64,000 nt of DNA. It comes from Lactifluus volemus. Its lineage: Eukaryota; Basidiomycota; Agaricomycetes; Russulales; Russulaceae. The DNA lies in assembly GCA_022376515.1 (NCBI GenBank), contig WTXI01000115.1:49288-113287 (forward strand), given 5' to 3'. The notes beneath the pieces were generated by a model. That model made no database searches and was not told the DNA's origin. It saw nothing but the letters and a program-made list of their open reading frames with translations. The translations under genes were made by a program, and so were the position numbers. Below, piece by piece: positions 1-9,701 of this stretch (positions are counted from its first letter, which is position 1; every line of letters starts with the position of its first letter).

Positions 1-298
1 AGAGTGCAGATGGCCATGGGATGCCAGCGGGCTGCGATAGAACCTAAAGACACTGGCAGCGCAAGGTACCACGATGATCAGCTGGCCGGTCAGGGAAGTA
101 AAGGGTTTGGGGCGCAGGCTCTTCATGTCCTTCACTGTATCGAAAGAAGCCCCAGCTCGTAGATGAGGTCAATGAGGGTTTACTGTGACATGGCAAGTAA
201 GTTCAAGTTAAATAATGCAGAAATGCGACACCATCTATCAACTGTTTACTGAAATCCACAACATCACTGCTAAATGTCCCAAGTTTGAATGCAAAATC
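1..298. other. Unassigned left edge
   Basis: No open frame, domain or repeat recognised on either strand. The stretch ends directly at the target duplication of the MITE that follows. Confidence 0.4.
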
Positions 299-300
299 TA

Positions 301-819
301 AGGGAGTGGCTTTGGGAAGAAACATGAAAGTTCCAACATCCACTTTGATTGTTGTAAGTAAGGGGATGGTATGGTTCTTTGGTGACTTGAGCTTGTGGAG
401 GGATTGAACACTGGATTCTTCAATCCCTCCACAAGCTCAAGTCAGCAAAGAATCACTATTACTTATGATGATCAAAGTGGATGTGGGAACTTTCATGTTT
501 CTGTTGAAATATGAGCCTGGAGGCAAAAGCCTTAATATTTAATGTACAGAAGGCACAGTTCTTATATCCCCCCAAGGGGGGATTGGACATGTATATATGT
601 GTATGTACATGTTATTAAGCCTTCTAGATGGTTCAAGAAATGGCTCTAAGTAGTAAATAGTAAGCTAAAAGGGGGGTGGAAGAGCACCCATAAGTAGCAG
701 AAAGTGTACTGTAAAGTGGTATATTAAATAGCCAAATCTGGAGTTTTTTTACCTTGTCCGAAATTCCCGTGTCACTCGGAGTGTTGATTTCCAACAGTTT
801 CTTCCCAAAGCCACTCCCT
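301..819. mobile_element. Tc1/mariner-type MITE with nested foldback
   Basis: The first 23 bases (301-323) and the last 23 (797-819) are perfect inverted complements; the ends read AGGGAGTGGC...GCCACTCCCT. A TA dinucleotide flanks both sides (299-300 and 820-821), which is the insertion signature of the Tc1/mariner superfamily. The element is 519 bp and has no coding capacity, so it is a non-autonomous MITE. The left half is itself a large hairpin: roughly 319-410 pairs with 417-502 around a short loop, so part of the left end has been duplicated in inverted orientation inside the element. Family membership is inferred from the TA duplication only; no transposase of this family is present in the window. 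Confidence 0.85.
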
Positions 820-1289
820 TAAGTAGCAAAGGTGAGTGAGCCTGAGTGGCCCGCCGGGATGGCAGCGGCAATTTTTCCACGTGCAAGTTCTCAAAACTCG
901 GTAAAGCGATCTCTTCTTACACATGTGCATCACTTATGAATGGATGGATTCTAACATAAGACCTCATCACCCTTCATAGTGTTGTTGTGTCCCGTCGCCC
1001 ATGATCTGACATGAGGAGACCCAGCGAACTTCTTTGCCTTGTCAACCACCATCATGATGGACCTTCTTGCACATCCGAGTCGGTTCACAATCCAACTGCA
1101 AGATCGAGACACCCAGCGCTATTCTTGATGTACTTAACAGCCAATACAATCCATTCGATCTCAGAGCGACAGCGGGACCTCTGAAAAGTGGCTCAATAAC
1201 ACCGTTACTGTTCTGTGTACATTTTCTGCTGCCCTTGGCCAGGGGATTGGCATGGTAAATTTCCAGAGGTTGGTGTCTTCTTTCAGGTG
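820..1289. other. Intergenic DNA between two mobile elements
   Basis: Short open frames exist on both strands (for example 1042-1338 minus) but none shows a recognisable domain, coding-like composition or credible intron pattern. No RNA gene seen. Confidence 0.4.
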
Positions 1290-2932
1290 CATCAGGAAAA
1301 CACGATATTTTTCTTACGGTGATTATGGTGCTTATCACTGCTTACTTTTGCTTAATGATCTTGATTACTGTCCTCTGCTTAATAAAAAATTTCTTTTTTT
1401 TCTTGCTCAAGCACGTTAAGCACATTAAACCCATTAATCCACATTAAGCACAACTAAGCAGGTTTTATCATGGCTAATAATGAAACCTAAGCAAACTTAA
1501 ATCATGTTAAGTAAACAAATAGTTTAAGCAACCTAAGAGAATTTTAAGCACCTTTTAATTGTGTGCTAAGCAAACAGAAATAATTTATGTAATCTAACTG
1601 AAGTCCAAAAAATATGCTAAGTCGTGAAATTATGCCAAGTTGCGAAATTTTCGCTAAGTCGTGCAGCAACCACGTGGTTTTGTTTACCACTGTTTGCACG
1701 ATGTTGATTTCTGTGCCTCATCGTTTTCATGTCTGCGCCTCTTTCCATTCTTCCCTCTGTCCCCGTCCCCATGTCATTCTGCGCCGCCTCTTGATTGCGT
1801 TGTCAAATTGCCCCGCCCCAACGCTAGCCCTGTTCCTCTCGCGTGGAAAAGTTCATCGTTACTCGTTTCAACGTTGTGCCTCCTCCGCCTCCTCTTTGCC
1901 TCTGCCTCTGCCTCTGTCGCGTCGTTATGTTCTTTTTTCCTGTGCCTGCGCCTCCCCCACCGCTTTCGCCTCCTCCGGGATCCACAGGCGGTCTGCGGTA
2001 TCACGCTGCCCGCGCCGACGCTTTCTGCGCCTCTCCCCGGTACGTTGTCGCATTGCCCAGCCCCCGCCCAACGCTTCCTGGCTAATTTTTTTTTGCCTCC
2101 TCCTCTCCTCCTCCGCCTCTGCCGCCTGGAACACCACTTCCTGCGCCACTGCCTCCGCGCCTCCCGTGGGCCTTGCAACCCCCGCGCCTCCCGCGCGCCT
2201 TGCGCCTCTCACGCTCTCCTGGAGCGGACTGCGGGGGTCCACGGCGCACGCTGCCTGCGCCGTGCCTTCTGTACCTCCTCCCTGGTACGTTGTACGCTTC
2301 CTGCTTCGCCCCAATGTGTCCTGACCTTTTTTTTTTGCCTCCTCTGCCTTCGCCCCCGCCTCCTCCTGTGCCGCGGGCTCCCCTGCGCTTCCTGCGCCTC
2401 CCTTGTCTCCCGCGCCGCATCCCGCGCCGCGGCTTCTCCTGCGCTTCCCGCGCCCCGCGCCCCCTCCTGCCTTCTGCGCCTCCCGCGCCCCGCCGCGCCT
2501 CCTGCGTCCTGTGCCTCTGACACTGCCACCACCACCTCCTGTGGCCCTGCAGTCCCACCCCTGCCAGGGCTGTGTGCAAAGCCTGTAGATTAGTCCTAGT
2601 ATTAATGTTGTAGTTTTATCTTGAATATATAAATTTTGAGCCTTATTTGATTTGAAAATTTGAAATTATGATGAAAAGTTAAAAATGTGAAAGATGCTTG
2701 ATGTTACTTAGATCTTGCTTAATTAGCTTAATTAAGCAGAATGTGCTTAATTAAGCAAAATCTGCTTAATCAAGCGCAATTAAGCAGAAAAGTGCTTAAT
2801 TAAGCAACGAGGTGGTATTACCTGTGCTTAATCCCATGTTTCTTAAACTGGCTCTTAATGTGCTTGAAATTCAGATTAAGCACGTTAAGCAACGTTAATC
2901 ACCACTTAAGCAAATTATAGGTTTTCCTGATG
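1290..2932 (+). mobile_element. Non-autonomous element A with TTAAGC-rich ends and pyrimidine-rich core
   Basis: The region starts CATCAGGAAAA (1290-1300) and ends with its inverse TTTTCCTGATG (2922-2932). Inside each end lie a few hundred bases full of TTAAGC/GCTTAA motifs (about 1370-1610 and 2700-2920). The core (about 1680-2580) is extremely pyrimidine-biased on the plus strand, with runs of GCCTCC/CCTGCGCC, so both strands stay open for long stretches with low-complexity (Pro/Cys/Ser or Arg/Gly) translations that I do not regard as proteins. A second copy with the same termini, the same subterminal motifs and the same core opening (GCACGATGTTGATT) lies at 47329-54104. No clear target-site duplication was found. 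The superfamily is unknown; I infer a non-autonomous DNA element because two copies share defined ends. Confidence 0.6.
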
Positions 2933-4582
2933 TGGTGCGTTGCGTCATTTCCTTGATTGATGCAGACAAGTCTGACCCTAAGCTTTTTCGAATTCCTCAA
3001 GACCTACGCTCAAGTGCGACCGACTGAAGCGACGAAGAACTTGATTGTGGAGATAATGGCTGAGATCGTTGAAATCCCAGCTATTGCGACAAAAGTGACC
3101 AGGCAGGGATGGAGGAGTGCGTTGGTCTCTTGGCAGATTCGTCACTTGATCTTGACTTATCGTCCTCAGAAAAAACGCTAGGCCATCCTATGTCACCTAC
3201 TTATTTATTTTTTCATTTTGAGGACGGAAGCAGGACCTTTGTGCTTAACAATAATATCTCCTCATCCAGCTCTGTGCTCAATCCGATCGTTGCTTCAAAA
3301 TGCTTTGCGACTTGTATACTTCACACGATCGTGGTAAACAGCAGCCTAGTGATGAGCATCCTCTTGAGGCATTGTAAAAGTGTCGTTTTTACAACGTCTC
3401 AAGAGGATGCTTCTTGTCCTGGGAAATCTTACCTTATTGATGCACTTGACGAATGCTCTAATATTTTTGAAGGCAATTGGGGTGCCGCCCTTGCGTCAAA
3501 AGGTCTTGGTGTGTGAAGGAACTCATCGAGTTTTGCTTTTCAAATTTGTGTATATGTGTAACAAGTTACACCGAGTTCGATATCAGAGTTTTCTTGAACG
3601 ATCGGCACATTTCAAGTTGTCTCTGCAGGACCAAGGTGCCCAAAAGCAAGACGTCATATCCACTCAATGAACAGAGAGCAAATGAAGAAGTGGAGACAAG
3701 AGGTTAAGGACTTGACCACCAAAACCCTCTCCGAAAAAGCGGATGGAGTGTATGGGTGTCGCTCTATATTGATAAAATGTTCTCACATCCTTTCTCAGGT
3801 TTTGATGGGTTGATGTCAGCTGTCTTTCACGCAATATTGAGTGTCCCCAGCAAATTGCCGCAAGTCCCTGGATGAAATGTTTGAAGGATGCCGAAAAGTG
3901 TGGCTTATCGGGATCAAAGAGATGTTCCATACGCGGGATGTCCGTGACATATCCCCGGACTGAGCATGGTCGATCCAATCGAGCAGCATATGGAAAGATG
4001 TTCTCGGTATGGTATTCTTTAGTTATACATGATTATACGGCGATAGACACCTGCAATGCTCAAATCGTATGACAGAGATGAAGTCTTCAATGTGGATACC
4101 TTTCTTCCCTTTTTCCCACTGGTTACCGGCCAGCGATCAGACGCACCCCCCTATTTTCGTTTTGTCGCACTTTGTAGACTTTTCAATGGCACCCTGGCAG
4201 TGTTCCTCATTTTTCAGCATCTAAAAGATGTAAATACCCGTGTGGCTGCATCGACGGGAAAATACCTTCATATTGCACAGTCACTTTATGTACATGGTGC
4301 GGCTGTGGACGCTGTAGGTACTCTACACGGGAATCAATACACTACTCGGCCATGGGTGGGGATGTGAATGACCGGGAGTGGCTGTCCCCATCATGATCGG
4401 TTGATGCCAGTGTGAGCGTGAGAAAATGCCACGTATTAAACAAGGCGACGTGGCAGCGACACTTTCTTCACCTACGGCCACGTACGTCCTGCGCGCCCTC
4501 CGCAGTCGCATCCTCTCTACTTTTACCAAGTCACTCACTCCTCTCTCTTTCCTCATCTACTGCCACGTACTTATTCCAAGCC
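2933..4582. other. Gene-poor stretch upstream of the bZIP gene
   Basis: Several open frames of 60-135 codons occur on both strands but none resembles a known family and I could not chain them through convincing introns. A strong hairpin lies at 3354-3412. The last part (about 4400-4582) should contain the promoter and 5' leader of the bZIP gene; an in-frame ATG exists at 4412, but the one at 4583 has the better context. Confidence 0.35.
3354..3412. repeat. 26-bp-arm hairpin
   Basis: Left arm 3354-3379 (starts GAGCATCCTCTTGAGG) pairs with right arm 3387-3412 (ends CTCAAGAGGATGCTTC) over about 26 bp, with one wobble and one or two mismatches or bulges, around a loop of about 7 nt. It lies in DNA without an assigned gene. 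It may be the footprint of a very small inverted-repeat element or a transcribed hairpin; the sequence does not decide which. Confidence 0.6.
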
Positions 4583-5769
4583 ATGGCTATCGTTGACTCT
4601 TCTTCCTCCAACAACCTTCCCTCATCATCATCGCCTTCTCATACTCCAGACTCTTCCACGTCACCACCGCCCTCGACGACCGCTACCTCCAAGTCTTCGG
4701 CAAAGTCCCGTCCAGCGCCCACATCCAATGAAAATGGTGCCCCACCACGAAAGCGGTCTCGGTCTGACATTTCTCCTGAAGAGCGCAGGGAAGCCCGTGC
4801 ACACCGCAATCGTATTGCAGCTCAGAACAGCCGTGACAAGCGCAAAGCACAATTTAGTGCCCTCGAGGCTCGCATCGACGAGCTTGAGGCTGAGAACAGA
4901 GCTCTCCGCGCAGGCGTGGCCCCTCCTCTTTCAATGGCTGTTGATAACGTCGAACACCGTGCAGCAAACGCAGCTCGCGAAGCTGAGAACGATGCATTAC
5001 GCGAACGTGTGCGCACTCTTGAGACTGCATGGGAGGCAATTGTTCGCACCCTCCAGACTCACAGCGCCACTGCGGGCCTCCTACCAGTTTTGCCCCAGGG
5101 ATCAACTAGTGCGCCATCGCCATCATCCTCGGAACCTTCAGCATCAGCACCGTCACCGTCACCTTCTACAACAACGTTCCCAGTCTTTGTACCACCTACC
5201 CCCGTCTTTTCACTCGACGACGCCGTTTTCCCCCTCTCCCCAGCACCGAGCAATGCCAGCATTTCATCTAACACATCGAGCCCTGACTTCTTCAATCTCA
5301 CGCATGAACCCACTTGCCACTCAGCACGGGTGGTGAGCGCCCCCTCTTCGGTGGCGCCCCTGCAGCGGGTGGATCCATGCAAACAGACGAAGATGTTAGT
5401 GCGCTCCTTGGTGCCGGCGCGGGCGAGACTATTGACGAAGCGGCCATGGACGATCTCTTCCGCGAGATTCTGGCGGCGCCCCCCACGCCGGCCTCCGCAT
5501 CGCCGTCACTGACGGGCGGCGAGGTAGAGGTACCGGATCAGGATCAGGACTCAGCCGTCGTAGGTGCTGATGTGGATATGGATATGGGGAAGGTGTTAGA
5601 GAGGGAGATACAAAGGCTTTTCGACCTGGTACCTGCGGCCAGCTCTGCGCTCGGGCTCACTTTGGACAGCGTACCGCCTCTAGCCATTGAAGAGAGCGGC
5701 AATGTTGCGCTTGAGCTGGACCTCGGCGCGTGGGAGGCATCAATAGGCCTCACACAGCCAGTTTTATAA
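4583..5769 (+). CDS. HAC1: bZIP unfolded-protein-response factor (Hac1/XBP1 type) with Ire1-type intron
   Basis: Likely the transcription factor that reprograms the nucleus under endoplasmic-reticulum stress. A Ser/Pro-rich N-terminus leads to a basic region at residues 66-90 with the bZIP signature N76-x7-R84 (NRIAAQNSR) and zipper leucines at 94, 101 and 108. The lead-in SPEERREARAHRNR resembles XBP1/Hac1 more than AP-1 or Gcn4. The start at 4583 lies in CCATGG; the frame then stays open to 5512 (309 aa, unspliced). The last 61 codons of that frame look non-coding (Arg/Pro-rich), while the +2-shifted frame downstream (to 5769) encodes an acidic, activation-domain-like stretch (DEDVSALL, DDLFREIL). 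Excision of 5325-5362 (38 nt) joins the frames exactly and gives 382 aa with a 134-residue new C-terminus, as in Hac1/XBP1 activation. Homologues in other basidiomycetes are called Cib1 (Ustilago) and Hxl1 (Cryptococcus). Confidence 0.82.
5325..5362 (+). promoter_or_regulatory. Predicted Ire1-cleaved unconventional intron (38 nt)
   Basis: The 5' site is a hairpin: stem CCACU (5317-5321) with GGUGG (5329-5333), 7-nt loop CAGCACG (5322-5328), cleavage expected after G5324. The 3' site is a hairpin: stem CGCCC (5355-5359) with GGGUG (5367-5371), 7-nt loop CUGCAGC (5360-5366), cleavage after G5362. Both loops have CNG^C at loop positions 1-4, and the 3' loop equals the human XBP1 3' loop. The excised 38 nt equals 2 modulo 3, which moves translation from the bZIP frame into the acidic downstream frame. 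A GT-AG alternative (5334-5365, GTGAGC...CTGCAG, 32 nt) would give the same frame, but it is shorter than usual for a spliceosomal intron and lacks a branch-site match. Confidence 0.75.
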
Positions 5770-7172
5770 ACTCTCAATTCGAATCCGGGTTCTCCAAATA
5801 AAAGACTGTATATTCCTTTCGCGCTTTCCATTCTATTCTCTTTCATCTCTCATCTAGTACCCTATCGTCTTGGCTTATTTACATTACTCCGGCGCCATTC
5901 TCCTCATGTCTCTATATCTTCTCAGTCATTCCGCATCGTTTTCTAGGTTTTATGGCTCATTACACGGTATTCACACAATACGGTTCTCCTTTTACTCCCC
6001 TTTATCCTTTTCGTTCCCTTCCACCTTCTCTACTCTTCTCGTCTACATCGAAGGTGCTTACGCGTACAAAGGGGCGCTCGTGCGCGCGCGGACATCGACT
6101 AACTGCTGATCCTGCTGTTCCCGCTGTGCCATGCGATTCTCCCCTACGGGGTTGAGAAACGCGTACGTTGCGGTGGTGAGCGCGGGCCGATGTGGTGTGT
6201 CGCTTGGGCGTGTGTTGTGCTGGTGTTTTTCTTGTGCCGTGTCCGTCTACGTGTGTCGCCGAGATGGGGCTCTTCATATGGTGGCGGAGAACGATTGATG
6301 GATAAGGTGGACACTAGTTTTGTATGTACGTGTGAAGACGTTCCATAATACTACAGAATGACTTTGCGGATGAACTTGGATGGACGCTCGGTGTGAATCG
6401 GGACTCGGAGTTGGGAACACGGGAAAATCGCGGGCTAATAACGTCACAAGTGTTGAGCCGAGACTCAGATGCCTTCTGCAATAAAGATGATTACGATAAA
6501 CACCTTTTGGAGGGCTGCATCGTATCACCCTCTGGGCTCTTGCCTCTTGGGCTACTGTACGTTTTGCGGTGTGATCAGCAAGCGCCGCGGCCAAGGTGTC
6601 CCATGTCGCACTTCGTCGAAGTTGACTATGTTATTGTCAATGTGCGCACGATCTGACTTATTCATTTGCTACTGAAATAGACATCACGCACTGGCAGGAT
6701 CGTGCACCTCTGGAACGAAGTGGCTAGTAGTACTAGTGGTACAATTCCGGAATGGGAGGACCCAAGTCGACACGGCAGAAGAGTCGCCACTTCCTCGAGT
6801 TGTTCAATAGCCTAATTGAACCTGAAGCCCGGCATCACGGTTAATAAGTAGTCTATTAGGCATGTCCGAGTCAGCTCAACACAACCAGTTTTCCACTTAG
6901 GCTGAACGAAAAGCTTGCAAGAGCGTCACGATCGTTGGGGACCACCGTGACCGCCAAATACAAATACTGCCAGCCTTGAATGCCTTTCAGTTCGGATGTA
7001 AAACACCAGTAAGACATACAACATCTCGCTAACTTGAACTCGATACCTGAAGGTAGAAGCTTCTGTTAGTCCTCTTTCCGTGTATCCAGTACACCCGGAA
7101 CGTACTAGTAGGCGTTACGTGGCGGCGACTTGTTATATCTCTGAGTTGATCGTATTGGTGACAGACTTGGCT
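5770..7172. other. Downstream region without a recognised gene
   Basis: The first 100-150 bases are probably the 3' UTR of the bZIP gene. Beyond that, open frames of up to about 106 codons occur on both strands without recognisable domains or a consistent exon chain. The right end abuts the direct repeat CTTCAAG that flanks the next transposon. Confidence 0.35.
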
Positions 7173-7179
7173 CTTCAAG

Positions 7180-9425
7180 CCCAGTGAGAAGTGGAATGTA
7201 GTAATCCGAAGTAAACTGCAAAAAATTGAACCATTCGATTTAATCCAAAAATCCGAACAATAGCCATTTTAATTCAATGGAAAATTGAAGGCATTATAAT
7301 TATTCTGAATCGAATTGAATACCAGATCAGATCGGATTGAATTTATTCGATTGCAATCGAATCAGGAGAATTGAATTAATAACCATTTATTTTCTATTTA
7401 CGGTTACAGTTCTATTCAATTTTATTCTACTCAATGCTAATCACCTTGCCCCAGCCCGGCGACGCATCAAGCAATCCAAGTTGTTGTGATGCTCACCGTG
7501 TCTGCAAACACGACCACCGTGGTAAAAAAACCCACCACCTCCAAATCATCTTCTTTGTCCCCATTGTCCGCTCTGGGTGTGCACATGGGAGCTCCTCGGC
7601 TTCAAGCTCGTGATGGCATGCGCGTGGATTTGCGGCTGTTTGTGCAAGAGGGGGGCGGATGTGGGACGGAGATGTCGTGGGACTCTCCACAGGGCGGCGG
7701 CAACGGTGAGGTGAGGGTCGTTGTCGTCGTTGTCATCGTTGTTATTGTTTTGCCAATGACAGCGTGACCACCACCACTACCAGGCGCCCATTTTTGGAGT
7801 TCTTCGAGAAATGTTAGGATTTCAGAGTGTGTGACAGTGGGGGGTTCACTCGCCATTCCAACCAGCCCGAGATCTCCTTCCTCTTTCAAGTCTGGTTGAT
7901 GAGTTGGAGACTTCGTCCTGTAGACTTGCCTATCGCCTTGATGAGCAGGCTCTCGCCGATCCTGAGTTCAATGCCCGTATAATCTGGGCAAAGCTGTAGA
8001 TATATGCATATCAGCCGAAAGAGCGCTACATGGGCGGTTGAAGAGAATGGACGCGAACACGAATAATGCACAGATAAACCATCCGGAGTAGAGAGTTGGC
8101 CCGGGTATCTGCAGCTTTGTGTCTTTGGATGATGAGCAGCATCAGGCCTGTAAGCAGAGACGTCTTTTCTAGCTGCTTCGTAGTCACCTCAATAAGTGCG
8201 AACGCTTTTGCAAGTGCAGCATATGGTACACTAAGCCAGTGTCAGTGACATCGAGCACTTATTCTAAAATGAACAAAGGAACGTACAGATCGCCAATTTT
8301 CCAACCCTTCACATCTATCTCGTCCCTCCAATCCAAAGCCGCTTCCACACTTGCAACAAAGCAGTCAGTAGACGGAGTGAGAAGACCGGAGGGATTAGGC
8401 ACCCACCTTTTTGACACAGCTTTCCGTTCCTCCGCATCCTCTCCGGTCCCTCCGCCGCACCTTTCCTGCCCACGTCCTCCATATCCATGTCTTCGTCCTC
8501 TGCAGTGGCGACTGCCTTTCCTTTTACCATTTGCCTTGGTCGTAGATTTAGACACTTTAGACACCCCGAGAAATTCTCGTCCTTGGACGACAATGATACA
8601 TTTGAAATCACCGCGCTCATTCGGAATGCTGAAAAAACGAAAGTGCTGGACACACTTGGCATCAACACCGTCGTTGCATCACTGTCAGATGATAGCAAGA
8701 TTACTGAGGTCGCCAGTGACTCACCACTACATTGAACATTGTTGTGTGCATTTATGGCCCCAACGACCTCTTGGGAGGGAGAAACGTAGCCATAGAAAAA
8801 AAGAACTGACCTGACGGCCGCAGTGGCGGCTGGGGGATGGGCAGGGGTTTGGCACAGAGATGCCAAGATTGAGAGGAGGTCGTCGAAATTGCAGCTCGGG
8901 CCATATAGTGTCCCAAGTGGTGTCCCCATACGATTGCTGGTCTGAAGAAGGTAGGAAGGAAGACACTCACAAAAATTTGTAGAGAGTATACAGGCCTCAC
9001 GAGCAGCAGAGGAAAGAATAGGGGAACACGTTGAGAAGGAGAGGAAGAGGGAAGAAATGTATGAGTCAGAATCAGCGCGCAACACGAAGTCGATAGATGT
9101 AGCACGACAAACAACCACAAATAGGACAGTGCCTGGGTCAGTAAGTACTCGATGCAGGTTCAATGAAGTGGATAAACAGTGCGCGATTCAGTTCATTCAA
9201 TTCTAATCAGTTGCTTTCGATCGAGAAATAAATCTCGTGACTCAATCATTTGTATTCAATAAAATTCATAGAGAGATTGAATGTGATCGAGCGCTATTCA
9301 AATTTTATCAATGAAATCGAATTAATATTATTGTTATCATTTTATATCAATTCACATCAATCGTATTCATGTCATTCAATTTTATTCGATCGGATCATAT
9401 TTAATTCTATCCACTTCTCACTGGG
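7180..9425. mobile_element. AT-ended DNA transposon (hAT-like), non-autonomous
   Basis: The ends are a 16-bp perfect inverted repeat: CCCAGTGAGAAGTGGA at 7180-7195 and its complement at 9410-9425. Each end is followed by about 250 bp of AT-rich DNA dense in GAATT/AATTGAAT motifs (7200-7440 and 9180-9410), typical of subterminal transposase binding arrays. The 7-bp sequence CTTCAAG flanks it on both sides (7173-7179 and 9426-9432). A hAT origin would predict 8 bp, so the class is tentative. The interior has no transposase that I recognise but holds a piece of an NAD(P)-binding protein gene at about 8550-8725. Confidence 0.7.
8550..8725 (+). pseudogene. Fragment of NAD(P)-binding (NmrA/epimerase-like) gene inside transposon
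   Basis: The plus frame reads TFEITALIRNAEKTKVLDTL and continues GINTVVASLSDDSKITEVAS. This is the beta2-to-beta3 part of the Rossmann fold in fungal NAD(P)-binding/NmrA-like proteins, just after the nucleotide-binding loop. The upstream GxxGxxG strand and the downstream active-site half are missing, and the frame stops at 8735. It is therefore a captured or relic exon rather than a working enzyme. It lies between the inverted ends of the 7180-9425 element. The assignment is from memory of the family pattern only. Confidence 0.5.
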
Positions 9426-9462
9426 CTTCAAGCTCCAAGCTTCAAGCTTCAAGCTTCAAGTT
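9426..9462. repeat. Short tandem repeat CTTCAAG/CTTCAAGC
   Basis: About five tandem copies of a 7-8-bp unit directly follow the transposon end. The first copy is also the right-hand target duplication, so the element may have inserted into, or slipped next to, an existing microsatellite. Confidence 0.7.
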
Positions 9463-9701
9463 TGGGACTGAGTCACGGCCGGAGCTCAGAACTCTTCGGC
9501 TCTTCTGCCAGTTGGCCTGACTTTCAAGACAAAACAAAGTACCGCTTTGTGAACGTTGCATGGCGCTGACGGCAGACATGAGGCACGGCGTAAACAACCG
9601 CCCAAATCTAGATATTGTGATGGGCCTCATGGCGTCCGCCGACACTCTCAGGCTGAGCCCTTCTACAATCCCTCTTCCAATTGTACCCACTGCACGGCAA
9701 T

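Noticed and set aside
1614..2593. Long overlapping open frames on both strands (up to 310 codons)
   Set aside because: They arise from the biased GCCTCC-type sequence; four or more frames are open at once, and translations are low-complexity Cys/Pro/Leu or Arg/Gly. The homologous region at 52.6-53.4 kb does not preserve any one frame.
4412..4582. Upstream in-frame start for the bZIP gene
   Set aside because: The extra 57 residues have no bZIP-family resemblance and the ATG at 4583 lies in a stronger context (CCATGG), so the longer start is less likely, though not excluded.
5334..5365. Conventional GT-AG intron in the bZIP gene
   Set aside because: GTGAGC...CTGCAG would restore the same frame, but 32 nt is very short for spliceosomal splicing and no branch-point consensus is present, whereas both Ire1 hairpins fit well. 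It remains an alternative that RNA data can decide.
5770..5800. tRNA-like TTCGAATCC motif after the bZIP stop codon
   Set aside because: It resembles a B box, but no acceptor stem, D arm or anticodon arm can be formed with the surrounding coding DNA.
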